From Lientehia hominis (lineage in GTDB: Bacteria > Bacillota > Clostridia > Lachnospirales > Lachnospiraceae), in assembly GCF_021044755.1 (NCBI RefSeq), contig NZ_JAJNOR010000006.1, forward strand, positions 1-64,000: 64,000 nucleotides of DNA, written 5' to 3'. This document shows, one piece after another, positions 1 through 7,939 of the stretch. Numbering within the stretch: position 1 is the first letter of the stretch; each line of letters starts with the position of its first letter. The notes beneath the pieces were generated by a model. That model worked only from the letters and a program-made list of their open reading frames with translations, was not told the origin of the DNA and did no database searches. Made by a program: the position numbers and the translations under genes.

Positions 1-281
1 CCCAGGCCGCCGGGCAGCCAGCCCACTATGGCCCTCGCGAACTTAAACAGACGGTCCGTGACTCCGCATTTGTTCATCAGCTTTCCGGCGAGCAGGAAAA
101 GCGGCACCGCCAGGATCGTGAAGCTGTTGAGGCCCGCCATCATCTGCTGGCCGATGGTGACCCATTTCATGCCCGTGCTGAACCGCATGATGAACAGCGC
201 GGAAAAGCCGAGGGCATAGGTGACCGGCAGGCCGGACAGGAAAAGAACCAATAAAAGTAATAATCCCCAGATCGGATCCAT
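1..281 (-). CDS. TRAP transporter large permease (DctM type), 3' part cut by window edge
   Basis: The reverse strand from 281 reads without a stop to base 1. It gives a hydrophobic N-terminus beginning MDPIWGLLLLLVLFLSGLPV and continuing through segments typical of the DctM subunit (GQQMMAGLNSFTILAVPLF, then LLAGKLMNKCG). DctM is the membrane subunit that carries the sodium-coupled transport path of tripartite ATP-independent periplasmic transporters for organic acids. The ATG lies two bases after the stop of the small permease gene, so the two are translationally coupled. About 93 residues are visible of a family that usually has over 420. No binding-protein gene (dctP) is visible; it would have to lie beyond the window. 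The substrate cannot be told. Confidence 0.9.
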   Translation of the reverse strand, partial: MDPIWGLLLLLVLFLSGLPVTYALGFSALFIMRFSTGMKWVTIGQQMMAGLNSFTILAVPLFLLAGKLMNKCGVTDRLFKFARAIVGWLPGGL

Positions 282-284
282 ATG

Positions 285-857
285 CTATTCCCCCTTTTCT
301 TCCAGTTCTTTCTGTTGTTTTTCAAATTCTTCTTTCGCTGCTTCCAGCTCCATGGCGTCCTTCTCATCCTGTGAGACATAGACAGCCTGGCCGGTCAGCA
401 GGAATACGCATCGTACGATGTTGAAGATCACGGTAGCCACCAGGCCGACCGCCACGATGATATAGACCCAGCTGATGTGCAGCCAGCGGTTGGATGCAGC
501 GATAATGCCATTCGCGTTCTCAATGTTCTTGATCATACTGTAGACACAGATCCCCGCAAATACAGACATGGCAATATGAAAGACCGCCAGCACTGCATGC
601 CGTATCTTTCCCGGCAGCTTATCGAATAAAAAGGTCACGCATACGTCCGTCCCCCTCAGAGCGGCGATGGGCCAGGCCAAGAATGCGAAGATCACATATG
701 CATATCTTGCCAGCTCCTCCGTTCCTGTCATGGAGATGTTCAGTTTTCTGGCAATAACCTGAAATACAATAACCGCAGTGATAAATACAAGGAGTATACT
801 GTCAATGGTCACGACTGCCTTTTCAATTCCATCCAGAATTTTATTAAATGTTTTCAC
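285..857 (-). CDS. TRAP transporter small permease (DctQ type)
   Basis: A 190-residue protein with four hydrophobic segments (roughly residues 15-40, 55-75, 95-115 and 140-165) and a charged Glu/Lys-rich tail, the layout of the DctQ subunit that pairs with DctM. The DctQ-like motif ARYAYVIFAFLAWPIAALRG is present. I chose the GTG at 857 because GGAG-type ribosome binding bases lie just before it and because the longer ATG reading frame to 974 would run through a transcription terminator hairpin at 886-946. The gene is followed at once by the large permease. A structured leader upstream suggests control by premature termination. Confidence 0.88.
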   Translation of the reverse strand: MKTFNKILDGIEKAVVTIDSILLVFITAVIVFQVIARKLNISMTGTEELARYAYVIFAFLAWPIAALRGTDVCVTFLFDKLPGKIRHAVLAVFHIAMSVFAGICVYSMIKNIENANGIIAASNRWLHISWVYIIVAVGLVATVIFNIVRCVFLLTGQAVYVSQDEKDAMELEAAKEEFEKQQKELEEKGE

Positions 858-885
858 CCTCGTTCTCCTCTCCCTTGTTTTATAA

Positions 886-946
886 AAAAGAAATAAAAAA
901 ACACCCTTCTGCCGTATATCCCTATGGAATATACCCTGGCGGGTGT
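886..946 (-). terminator. Terminator hairpin in the leader of the TRAP operon
   Basis: On the reverse strand ACACCC (946-941) pairs with GGGTGT (906-901). Further pairs (GCC/GGC and GTATAT/ATATAC) lie inside, and seven T follow. It sits only about 30 bases before the dctQ start and about 510 bases after the nearest upstream gene. It therefore acts within the leader rather than ending an upstream gene, which is the arrangement of an attenuator or riboswitch expression platform. Confidence 0.75.
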
Positions 947-956
947 CCTGAAACAA

Positions 957-1080
957 CTCAAAGTAAGCTAGCATCGATCATAATCTCATCGTTACCGCAA
1001 CACTTACTTTTCATTTTCACCTGCCAAAATCCCCCTGAACCCATTCAAAAGAGAATATTGTTCAGGTGATCTCAAAGTAA
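957..1080 (-). ncRNA. Candidate cis-regulatory leader RNA of the TRAP operon
   Basis: The reverse-strand transcript carries competing complementary segments. TCACCTG (1069-1063) can pair with CAGGTGA (1023-1017). The overlapping CCTGAAC (1066-1060) can instead pair with GTTCAGG (1040-1034). AAAGTAAG (1010-1003) can pair with CTTACTTT (967-960), or its AAAGTAA part with TTACTTT (1080-1074). The first and last alternatives form one long stem together and exclude the others. The terminator hairpin follows. I do not recognise a known riboswitch class. Confidence 0.4.
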
Positions 1081-1159
1081 TTGTTCCATAACTCATGAAA
1101 TTAATTTAATTAATTCGGCCGCGCATTTCTGCGTCTGACGTCAGAATAAATTCGTATCA

Positions 1160-1186
1160 GAAAAAAAACGGTTCCCCCTTCCGTTT
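1160..1186 (-). terminator. Intrinsic terminator after the small Cys protein gene
   Basis: AAACGG (1186-1181) and CCGTTT (1171-1166) form a stem around a G-rich loop on the reverse strand, followed by eight T. It probably ends the transcript of the XRE/membrane/Cys-protein genes upstream. It also means that the TRAP genes need their own promoter between here and about 1080; none with good consensus was seen. Confidence 0.7.
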
Positions 1187-1457
1187 CTATCCTCTTATAT
1201 ACAATTTATATGTATTCTCCGACGCCCCCGTCAACCATCTGCACGATGGACACTAGCCCTCCTTTCGTTAATTACTTCTATGAATCTGCCCCTTCTGTCC
1301 CTCATCCGCCTTTAATCATTCTGATATTATCAACAATTTCCAGCCGATATAAGACAATTTAACATGAAAGATAGAATAATTATACCTTTTCTGTCTCTCA
1401 TGCTCCTCGTCTCACGCCATAAAGAAAACATTAAGATTTGTGTCGATGCCACAAAAC

Positions 1458-1652
1458 CTATAGGGTTTCCATTTCTCTGGCCTGCTTCATAAGTAAACAC
1501 ATTTTGCTGTGAGGACATTTCCCATAGGCACAGCCGGCGCTCTCCAGACGGATCTGCCCATCCCTCTTCACAAACTCGCAGATCACTGTCCTCGTCTCAT
1601 TAAAGGTCTTGCAAAAGCCACTGAACATTTCTTCTATCAAATCGTCATCCAT
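1458..1652 (-). CDS. Small Cys-containing protein of unknown function
   Basis: A 64-residue protein starting MDDDLIEEMFSGFCKTFNET. The start is fixed by GGGAGG seven bases before the ATG at 1652. Five cysteines are present, one at residue 14, one near residue 25, and three in the second half with a histidine (AGCAYGKCPHSKMC). This spacing could bind a metal or form a compact small domain. I do not recognise the family. It lies directly after the membrane protein gene of the XRE pair (20 bases) and is probably cotranscribed with it. It is not a shadow of another gene, as the strand has no competitor here. Confidence 0.6.
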   Translation of the reverse strand: MDDDLIEEMFSGFCKTFNETRTVICEFVKRDGQIRLESAGCAYGKCPHSKMCLLMKQAREMETL

Positions 1653-1672
1653 AATGATCCTCCCATAAAGAT

Positions 1673-2101
1673 TTACATTTCTTTCTCGTATTTTATACGG
1701 CAGCAAACACCATACACTTGAACAAACAGATAAGCGGAAACCAATAAAAGTACAGGCACCATATCCACTCCCATGAGGGCAAAGGCAAGCAGCAGAGCCC
1801 CGAATACATATGTCATCAGATCATACGCTTTTGCTTTCGCAGAATTGGAGATCATAATATTCCGCTCATCTTTTTTATCGATCTCCATCTGTCTACGAAG
1901 CTCAGGGCTGTTTTCAACCGCCTTGACTGAAGCAATATTTCCCATTCCGTGCCCAAAAATCCCGCATCCGACTCCAACACAGACATATGGCAGAGCGGTC
2001 ATAAATCCCGCAGGATCATCAGCCGTTTTAATCAAAAATAGACCTAAGACCACTAAAGCAATCCCCCCTATGATCAGAAGATAATTTCTTTGCTTCTTCA
2101 T
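1673..2101 (-). CDS. Membrane protein paired with XRE regulator (DUF2178-like)
   Basis: A 142-residue protein with hydrophobic segments at about 8-24, 36-54 and 95-130 and a charged cytoplasmic stretch between them (SPELRRQMEIDKKDERNI). The DERN motif and the pairing with a small XRE regulator are typical of DUF2178-like membrane proteins. Their function is unknown; similar pairs are often linked to envelope stress or antimicrobial sensing. The ATG overlaps the stop of the upstream regulator as ATGA, so translation is coupled. The family name rests on memory of the pattern, not on a search. Confidence 0.7.
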   Translation of the reverse strand: MKKQRNYLLIIGGIALVVLGLFLIKTADDPAGFMTALPYVCVGVGCGIFGHGMGNIASVKAVENSPELRRQMEIDKKDERNIMISNSAKAKAYDLMTYVFGALLLAFALMGVDMVPVLLLVSAYLFVQVYGVCCRIKYEKEM

Positions 2102-2301
2102 TTTGGATCCTCCTCATATATAAATATCTCTTCAATGCTCATGTTAAAGTACCTTGCGATCTTAAAGGCCAGCAGAATGGAAGGATTGTACCTTCCATTT
2201 TCCAAGGAACCTATTGTCTGTCGGGATACTTCAAGTTCAGAAGCCAGATCTTCTTGTTTAATGCCTCTTTGCTTCCTCAATTCTTCTAAACGGTTTTTCA
2301 C
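2098..2301 (-). CDS. Small XRE-family transcriptional regulator
   Basis: A 67-residue protein that is almost only a helix-turn-helix domain: KNRLEELRKQRG, then QEDLASELEVSRQTIGSLE, then NPSILLAFKIARYF. This is the common stand-alone Cro/CI-type repressor of Firmicutes. The longer ATG frame to 2385 would run through a consensus promoter, so I use the GTG at 2301, which has an AGAGAGG binding site eight bases upstream. It is coupled to the membrane protein gene behind it. An inverted repeat just after the promoter suggests that it represses its own operon. Confidence 0.85.
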   Translation of the reverse strand: MKNRLEELRKQRGIKQEDLASELEVSRQTIGSLENGRYNPSILLAFKIARYFNMSIEEIFIYEEDPK

Positions 2302-2320
2302 AATGTCCTCTCTCCCTCGT

Positions 2321-2336
2321 GGAAAGTTTACTTTCC
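2321..2336. promoter_or_regulatory. Inverted repeat, candidate operator of the XRE regulator
   Basis: GGAAAGT, two bases, ACTTTCC: a perfect 7-bp inverted repeat at the expected transcription start, between the -10 box and the regulator start codon. Position and symmetry fit autorepression by the XRE protein. Confidence 0.55.
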
Positions 2337-2344
2337 ATGCCTTT

Positions 2345-2372
2345 ATTATACCAGGTGTGCAGCATATGTCAA
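2345..2372 (-). promoter_or_regulatory. Promoter of the XRE/membrane protein operon
   Basis: On the reverse strand there is a perfect TTGACA (2372-2367), a 16-base spacer and a perfect TATAAT (2350-2345). Transcription would start near 2338 and enter the inverted repeat at 2321-2336. Confidence 0.8.
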
Positions 2373-2512
2373 GCTGGCTTTCCATGAAATCATCAAGAAA
2401 ACCGTGTCAAAAAGTCATAGATAAATTGAGCATAATCTAGTGAAATTGAAACTTGTATATGATATTATGGGAATAAGTCAAAAAGATAAGCAAAAAGAAA
2501 GGATACGCATCC

Positions 2513-3280
2513 ATGGAATATGGTTTGATCGGTGAAAAACTCGGACACAGCTACTCAAAGCTCATTCACGAAAAGCTGGCGGACTATGCTTACGACCTGG
2601 TCCCCCTCTCTCGGGAGGAATTCCCGGAATTTATGAAAAGCCGCGCTTTTAAGGCTGTCAATGTGACTATTCCCTATAAGAAAGAGGTCATACCCTATCT
2701 GGACGAAATAGACGCCCATGCTGCCGCCATAGGAGCAGTCAACACCATAGTGAACAAAGATGGCAGACTTATCGGCCACAACACCGATTTTTCTGGTTTT
2801 GAATATATGACGGTATCCAGCCAGACAGAAGTATTGGGAAAAAAAGCTCTGGTACTCGGAACAGGAGGCGCATCCCTTGCCATATTGGCAGTCCTTAAGA
2901 AGCTGGGAGCGGCCTCCATTATCTCTGTGAGCCGGAGCGGCAAAGGAAACGCTGTCACCTATGAGGAATGCCTGACTCACCATACAGACGCAGAGCTCAT
3001 CGTAAATACGACTCCTGTCGGCATGTTTCCGGACCTCTCATCTTCTCCTCTGGACCTGACTCCCTTCACTGCCTGCCGGTGTGTACTGGATATCATATAC
3101 AATCCCGCCGTGACCCGCCTTGCTGCCCAGGCGCGCAGCCTCGGCATGAAAGGGATCACGGGGCTTTCGATGCTGGTAGCTCAGGCAAAATATGCCTGTG
3201 AATTTTTCCTGGAACGTAAGATTGACGACAGCGTGATTCCTGAGATCACAAAGGAATTAACTAAAGGAGGGCTGATATGA
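2513..3280 (+). CDS. aroE: Shikimate dehydrogenase
   Basis: A 255-residue AroE, which reduces 3-dehydroshikimate to shikimate with NADPH in aromatic amino acid synthesis. The substrate site SYS is at residues 13-15. The catalytic lysine is in NVTIPYK (50-56), its partner Asp in HNTDF (89-93), and the nucleotide-binding glycine loop GTGGAS at 116-121. It is slightly shorter than the usual 270-290 residues but has all key parts. The ATG follows a GAAAGG site. Its stop overlaps the start of aroD as ATGA, so two consecutive steps are made together. Cytoplasmic enzyme. Confidence 0.93.
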   Translation: MEYGLIGEKLGHSYSKLIHEKLADYAYDLVPLSREEFPEFMKSRAFKAVNVTIPYKKEVIPYLDEIDAHAAAIGAVNTIVNKDGRLIGHNTDFSGFEYMTVSSQTEVLGKKALVLGTGGASLAILAVLKKLGAASIISVSRSGKGNAVTYEECLTHHTDAELIVNTTPVGMFPDLSSSPLDLTPFTACRCVLDIIYNPAVTRLAAQARSLGMKGITGLSMLVAQAKYACEFFLERKIDDSVIPEITKELTKGGLI

Positions 3281-4059
3281 AACCGCTGACAATACGCAGC
3301 AAAAAATTGGGAGAGGGAATCCCAAAACTCTGCATACCGATCACCGGCAGAAACGAACCGGATATCCTCGAAGCAGCCGGAAGGATCTCCGGCCTTCCCC
3401 ACGATGCAATAGAATGGAGGGCCGATCATTTCCGAGACGTCACAAAACCAGAGAAAGTCCGCAGAATTCTGGCCCAGCTTCGCCAGATCCTTCCCGACTC
3501 CCTTATCCTGTTCACCTTCCGGACTATGCAGGAAGGGGGCAGAGGAGATCTGTCCGCCGAAAACTATCTGGCGCTCAATGAAATGGTTCTCCGAAGCGGT
3601 ATGGCGGACCTTCTGGACCTGGAGCTGTATACCGGAACAGATCTTATGCCGGAAGACCTCCTGGCTTCCTCACCGCTTCATCCCCTCCTTTCTCTGGCCC
3701 GTCAAAAGGGCATTCCTGTTATACTGTCCAGCCATGATTTTGAAAAAACCCCTCCGGAGGCTGAGCTGATTTCCCGCCTGTGCCTCATGGAGAGCATGGG
3801 CTGCGGCATCGCCAAGCTGGCTGTAATGCCCCATACAAAAAAGGATGTGCTGGCACTTTTATCAGCCACCCTTCGGGCCTCAGAGTCCCTGAGCTGTCCC
3901 ATCATCACCATGTCCATGGGACCGCTGGGAGTCATCAGCCGGGTGGGCGGAGAGTTTTTCGGTTCCTGCCTTACCTTCGGTACCTCGGGCCAGGCTTCCG
4001 CTCCTGGTCAGCTTGACGCAGAAAAGCTGGCGGACCTCCTCCGTCTGCTGCATACATGA
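3277..4059 (+). CDS. aroD: 3-dehydroquinate dehydratase, type I
   Basis: A 260-residue class I dehydroquinase, converting 3-dehydroquinate to 3-dehydroshikimate through a Schiff base. Seen are EWR at 46-48, the catalytic histidine in SSHDF (151-155), and the Schiff-base lysine at about 180 in GCGIAKLAVMP. The C-terminal FGTSGQASAPGQ loop that closes over the substrate is also present. It is coupled to aroE upstream by ATGA. The 3' end faces the convergent regulator gene at 4062 with two bases between the genes. Full length for the family. Confidence 0.93.
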   Translation: MKPLTIRSKKLGEGIPKLCIPITGRNEPDILEAAGRISGLPHDAIEWRADHFRDVTKPEKVRRILAQLRQILPDSLILFTFRTMQEGGRGDLSAENYLALNEMVLRSGMADLLDLELYTGTDLMPEDLLASSPLHPLLSLARQKGIPVILSSHDFEKTPPEAELISRLCLMESMGCGIAKLAVMPHTKKDVLALLSATLRASESLSCPIITMSMGPLGVISRVGGEFFGSCLTFGTSGQASAPGQLDAEKLADLLRLLHT

Positions 4060-4061
4060 TC

Positions 4062-5561
4062 TCAAAAGGCAGACGGCACCGTGATGCCCCTGGCTTCCTC
4101 CACTCCATATTCCAGCGCGAATTCCCGCACAGATTTCAGGATTCCTCTGTATCCGGAAGCCAGTTCTTCTGCAAAACCTTTTTTGTCTTTTATCTGAAGA
4201 TAATGGACAGCCGCTAGGCTTCTCTGGCGCAGTGTGTTCAGGCTTCTATTTCCGTACCGGAAGAAAAACAGATAATAGCCCCGCTGCAGCAGCCGTTCCA
4301 GCTTCACGAAAATTTCTTTCATGGGCTCCAGAGGGATATTCTCGATTACTGTCCCCGTCAATACAGCAATCGGAAGTTCTCCCTCCCTCCTTCTCTTTTT
4401 GAGGCGTCTCTCTGTAAGCTCAAGGTCTATCCCATCGAATGCTTGAAAGACCGCCGGTCCAATGGAGACGGCCATGAACTGCAGTGCGCTCACATACAGC
4501 ATCAAATCCTGCCTGTACGTTTCTTTCTCCAGAAAGTGTACCGGAAAGCCTTTGTCCGGCAGCTTTGCGTATGTTCCCTTCCCATTCACGGTCTGTGCAA
4601 ATCCCAGCTCGTTTAACATAGCTGCCGCTTTTCTCACTGTTGCCAGAGACACACCGTATTCTCGGGCAAGGGCCGCCTCTGGCGGTATCAGGCTTCCCGC
4701 CGGATATTCTCCGGTCCCAATTTTTTTGATCAATTCTCTTCCGATATGCATATATAGATAAGTCCTTCTTTTTTCCGGGTTCCAGACATACGAAACCTTC
4801 CGCCCCGCTCCCTGTCCCGTTTCTTTTTCCGGCTGCTGGTTTCCATACTCCCGCACTGCTTCAGCTGCCCTGCGGTAAATGACGGCAAATTTCTCCTCAA
4901 CCTCCGGCAGGTAATTTCTCTTCAGAGAATTTACCATATCTCTTATTCTGTCAATCCTTTCTCTGCTCTCCCTTTCCCTGAACGGATGCTCATCCTCTGA
5001 GCAGGCCGCCGCAGGAATCTGAGTATAGAGCTCCATGCTGGTATAAAGATCGTTGAAAAGAAGGTTATTGGACTTTTCCAAAATATCGTAAAACACCGCA
5101 GAGGTCACTCTCCATGTCCTGTTTATATCCTTCTTTGCACCACGTTTTATGGCAGAATCGTATTTTATAAAATCCTCCGTACTGCAGAAAGCAGCGGAGA
5201 CAGAAAATAGGCGGGGCATCAGGACCGCCATAGTCTCATATACTTCAAAAATGGAAACCCGTTCCGACAGTACGTCCCTAATATTCAGATCCCTTTTATT
5301 TTCCGCGTCTCTCCGGCAGATGACCATCGCCGGCTTTCGCTCCTCCGTCCATATATAACCGTCTTTTTTCAAGGCGGCGAGCACATCACGAACCGTCCGC
5401 ATACTGACGTGATATATGCCGCAAAGCTCTTTCATAGAAGGCAGCCGCCCGCCGTAAGCCAGCCGTCCCGCCATGATCTGCTCAAGCAGGCTTTGATATA
5501 CAAACGCAAACAATGTATGCTTCTTGTCTGGGATTTCTTCCGTCCTTCCCTCTTTCATCAT
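4062..5561 (-). CDS. Regulator with two GntR-type winged-helix domains
   Basis: A 499-residue protein with two separate GntR-type DNA-binding domains. The first spans about 15-82 (LLEQIMAGRLAYGGRLPSMK then MRTVRDVLAALKKDGYI). The second spans about 267-334 (LIKKIGTGEYPAGSLIPPEA then LATVRKAAAMLNELGFAQTV). Each is followed by a helical region of about 160-180 residues, so it reads as a duplicated or fused regulator. No aminotransferase domain of the MocR kind and no recognisable UTRA motif is seen. The gene is convergent to aroD and divergent from the EAL protein gene, which it may control. Ligand unknown. Confidence 0.8.
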   Translation of the reverse strand: MMKEGRTEEIPDKKHTLFAFVYQSLLEQIMAGRLAYGGRLPSMKELCGIYHVSMRTVRDVLAALKKDGYIWTEERKPAMVICRRDAENKRDLNIRDVLSERVSIFEVYETMAVLMPRLFSVSAAFCSTEDFIKYDSAIKRGAKKDINRTWRVTSAVFYDILEKSNNLLFNDLYTSMELYTQIPAAACSEDEHPFRERESRERIDRIRDMVNSLKRNYLPEVEEKFAVIYRRAAEAVREYGNQQPEKETGQGAGRKVSYVWNPEKRRTYLYMHIGRELIKKIGTGEYPAGSLIPPEAALAREYGVSLATVRKAAAMLNELGFAQTVNGKGTYAKLPDKGFPVHFLEKETYRQDLMLYVSALQFMAVSIGPAVFQAFDGIDLELTERRLKKRRREGELPIAVLTGTVIENIPLEPMKEIFVKLERLLQRGYYLFFFRYGNRSLNTLRQRSLAAVHYLQIKDKKGFAEELASGYRGILKSVREFALEYGVEEARGITVPSAF

Positions 5562-5652
5562 GTAGATATTTCCCCCTTACCTATATACTTATGTACACAG
5601 ATTAGGCCTTGTTTTATTCTGCCGCAGGCGCTACACTTTATCCTGTAATTTT

Positions 5653-5670
5653 CTGTCCTTTGACGGACAG
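5653..5670. promoter_or_regulatory. Inverted repeat upstream of the EAL gene
   Basis: CTGTCC, six bases, GGACAG lies about 30 bases before the EAL start codon in the divergent space after the GntR gene. It may be an operator or a leader hairpin. No clear promoter boxes were found nearby. Confidence 0.25.
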
Positions 5671-5701
5671 CTGACACTATTCCTCTATTCAGGAGAATCC
5701 T

Positions 5702-7939
5702 ATGAAAAAGCAGAAAAAAGGCCCTGTCTCACCGCATCTGAGCAGCAGAATACTTCTCTGCGCCTTCACCGTGCTTGTAATTGCTTTGTCTGTCATTGCC
5801 GTTCAAAATTCGGCAAGACTTCAGACCGCCGTGAGCCAGAAGACACGCGCTTATGTAACCGATGTCGCCTTTCAGGTGCAGAACAACATTGACTTCCGCC
5901 TCTCCAGACTCACCTATGATCTGGAAATGGTCGGGGACAGCCTGCTGAAAATCAGCGGCGCAGCAAAGCCGGATGTGCTGAAAGCGTTCCTGGATGAAAA
6001 AACACAGTCCCTGGGCTTTAACAGTCTTATTGTAACCGGCCTGGATGGAACCACCTGCAGTACAGGCGAAATTCCCGAAAACTTGTCAGAGCTTCCCGGC
6101 ATAAAAGCTTCTCTGAAAGGAGAAAATGGCGTCTCCATTTTAGGCCGGCAAAGTATCCTCTATTCTATTCCCCTTATAAAAGACGGGCAAGTGGCCGGCG
6201 TCCTGGCCGGCATACGGAACAAGGAAAACATGCAGAAGCTGATCCGGACTCAGTGCTTCAGCGGACTCAGCCTCACCTGCATTTTGGACCGGGAGGGAAA
6301 AGTCATCATTTCACCAACGGATTTGGAGCCATTCCTTGCCCTGGATGATATTTTTGTCAAACAGGATGACCGTGATGTCTTAAATTCCATCGAACAGATG
6401 CAGGAAGATATGAGAAACGGACAGAACGGACTTCTCTCCTTTACTGCGGCGGACGGGACTGATTCCATCATGGCCTATAACGCGCTGGGCAGTTATGACT
6501 GGGTCCTCCTCACGCTGATACCGGCAAACCTGATATCCTATGAAACAGACCAATATATCGCAAAGACCTATATCATCACCGCGTGTATCATCCTCCTGTT
6601 TGCGGCGCTTCTGGCAGCCATGTTTTTCTTTTACAGAAAGCACCGCCGGCAGCTGGAGCACCTGGCCTTTACCGACCGTGTGACCGGAGGCATAAATAAC
6701 CTCCGCTTCCAGCTCATGTGCCGAGGGCTCTTTCAAAACGCTCCGGTCAACGCTTATACCATTGTGTCCCTCAATGTAAAAAATTTCAAGCTGATCAACG
6801 AGAGCTTCGGTGTCCGGCGGGGGGATGATACCCTCCGGTATATCATGCACACCTTAGAAAGAAATCTCGGTCCGGAGGAGCTGGCGGCCCGTGGAGAGGC
6901 CGATAATTTCTTTCTGTGCCTGAAGGAAAACAAACCGGCGTCCATCCAGAAACGTCTGTCCTCGCTCCTTGGACAACTGAATGAGTTCAATCAAAGTCTG
7001 GAACTGCCTTACCATCTGGTGATGCTGCAAGGCGCATATATCGTGGAAAATCCGTCCGTGGAAGTCACTGTAATGCAGGACCGGGCAAAAACAGCCTGCA
7101 AGAACCGCCTGGACGCCGACGACGATACCTGTATATTCTATGACGCCTCCTTTACCGCGCGTCTTCAAAAAGAGCAGGAACTAAATGCGCTTTTCCTCCC
7201 TTCTCTGGAAAATGAGGATTTTAAAGTCTTTCTGCAGCCTAAGGTCCGGCTGGCAGACGAACGGGTCACAGGGGCAGAAGCCCTCGTCCGCTGGGATCAT
7301 CCCCTCAAAGGTATGATCTATCCTTCCGATTTTATCCCGTTGTTTGAAAAGAACGGAAGTATCTGTCAGCTGGATTCTTATATATTCACAAAGGTCTGCT
7401 CTGTCCTGGAGCGCTGGATAAAGGAGGGACGGGAAATTTTCCCTATTTCCGTCAACCTCTCCCGTCAGAATTTTAAAAAACCCGGCATCCTCGAAGATCT
7501 CGCCGGGATAGCCGGACAATACCATATACCGACCGGTCTGATAGAACTGGAGCTGACTGAATCTGTTTTCTTCGAAGACCAGGATATCGAAAATATCAAA
7601 GACCAGATAAAAGAAATGCACCGGCTCGGTTTTCTCTGCTCCCTGGATGACTTTGGTTCCGGTTTTTCTTCCCTGGGCCTGTTAAAGGAATTTGATGTGG
7701 ATACCATTAAGTTAGACCGGAGATTTTTCCTGGATATCTCCCAGAAAAAAGCGAAAGATGTGGTCTCTTGTCTCCTGGAACTGTCCAGGAAGCTGAAAGT
7801 CCATACTGTGGCAGAGGGAATCGAGACTCCTGAACAGCTGGACTTTCTTCGCAGCATAAACTGTGAGCTCGTACAAGGATACATCTTTTCCCGCCCGCTT
7901 CCCGTTCCTGATTTTGAAGCTTGGGCAGACGCCAAGTGA
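5702..7939 (+). CDS. Membrane c-di-GMP phosphodiesterase with degenerate GGDEF and intact EAL domain
   Basis: A 745-residue protein with a transmembrane segment at about 15-36, a Cache-like extracellular sensor (about 40-290), a second segment at about 295-317, a GGDEF fold (about 330-475) and an EAL domain (about 485-740). The GGDEF signature is replaced by RGEADNF, so it should not make c-di-GMP. The EAL domain keeps the expected residues: EALVRW, VNLS, ELTES, DDFGSGFSSL, KLD and AEGIE with QGY. It should hydrolyse c-di-GMP in response to an external ligand. It converges with the aroK gene, the ends touching at 7939/7940. Confidence 0.88.
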   Translation: MKKQKKGPVSPHLSSRILLCAFTVLVIALSVIAVQNSARLQTAVSQKTRAYVTDVAFQVQNNIDFRLSRLTYDLEMVGDSLLKISGAAKPDVLKAFLDEKTQSLGFNSLIVTGLDGTTCSTGEIPENLSELPGIKASLKGENGVSILGRQSILYSIPLIKDGQVAGVLAGIRNKENMQKLIRTQCFSGLSLTCILDREGKVIISPTDLEPFLALDDIFVKQDDRDVLNSIEQMQEDMRNGQNGLLSFTAADGTDSIMAYNALGSYDWVLLTLIPANLISYETDQYIAKTYIITACIILLFAALLAAMFFFYRKHRRQLEHLAFTDRVTGGINNLRFQLMCRGLFQNAPVNAYTIVSLNVKNFKLINESFGVRRGDDTLRYIMHTLERNLGPEELAARGEADNFFLCLKENKPASIQKRLSSLLGQLNEFNQSLELPYHLVMLQGAYIVENPSVEVTVMQDRAKTACKNRLDADDDTCIFYDASFTARLQKEQELNALFLPSLENEDFKVFLQPKVRLADERVTGAEALVRWDHPLKGMIYPSDFIPLFEKNGSICQLDSYIFTKVCSVLERWIKEGREIFPISVNLSRQNFKKPGILEDLAGIAGQYHIPTGLIELELTESVFFEDQDIENIKDQIKEMHRLGFLCSLDDFGSGFSSLGLLKEFDVDTIKLDRRFFLDISQKKAKDVVSCLLELSRKLKVHTVAEGIETPEQLDFLRSINCELVQGYIFSRPLPVPDFEAWADAK

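Noticed and set aside
285..974. Longer ATG start for the DctQ permease at 974
   Set aside because: The extra 39 residues would be encoded across a strong terminator hairpin and T tract, and a GTG with a good binding site lies at 857.
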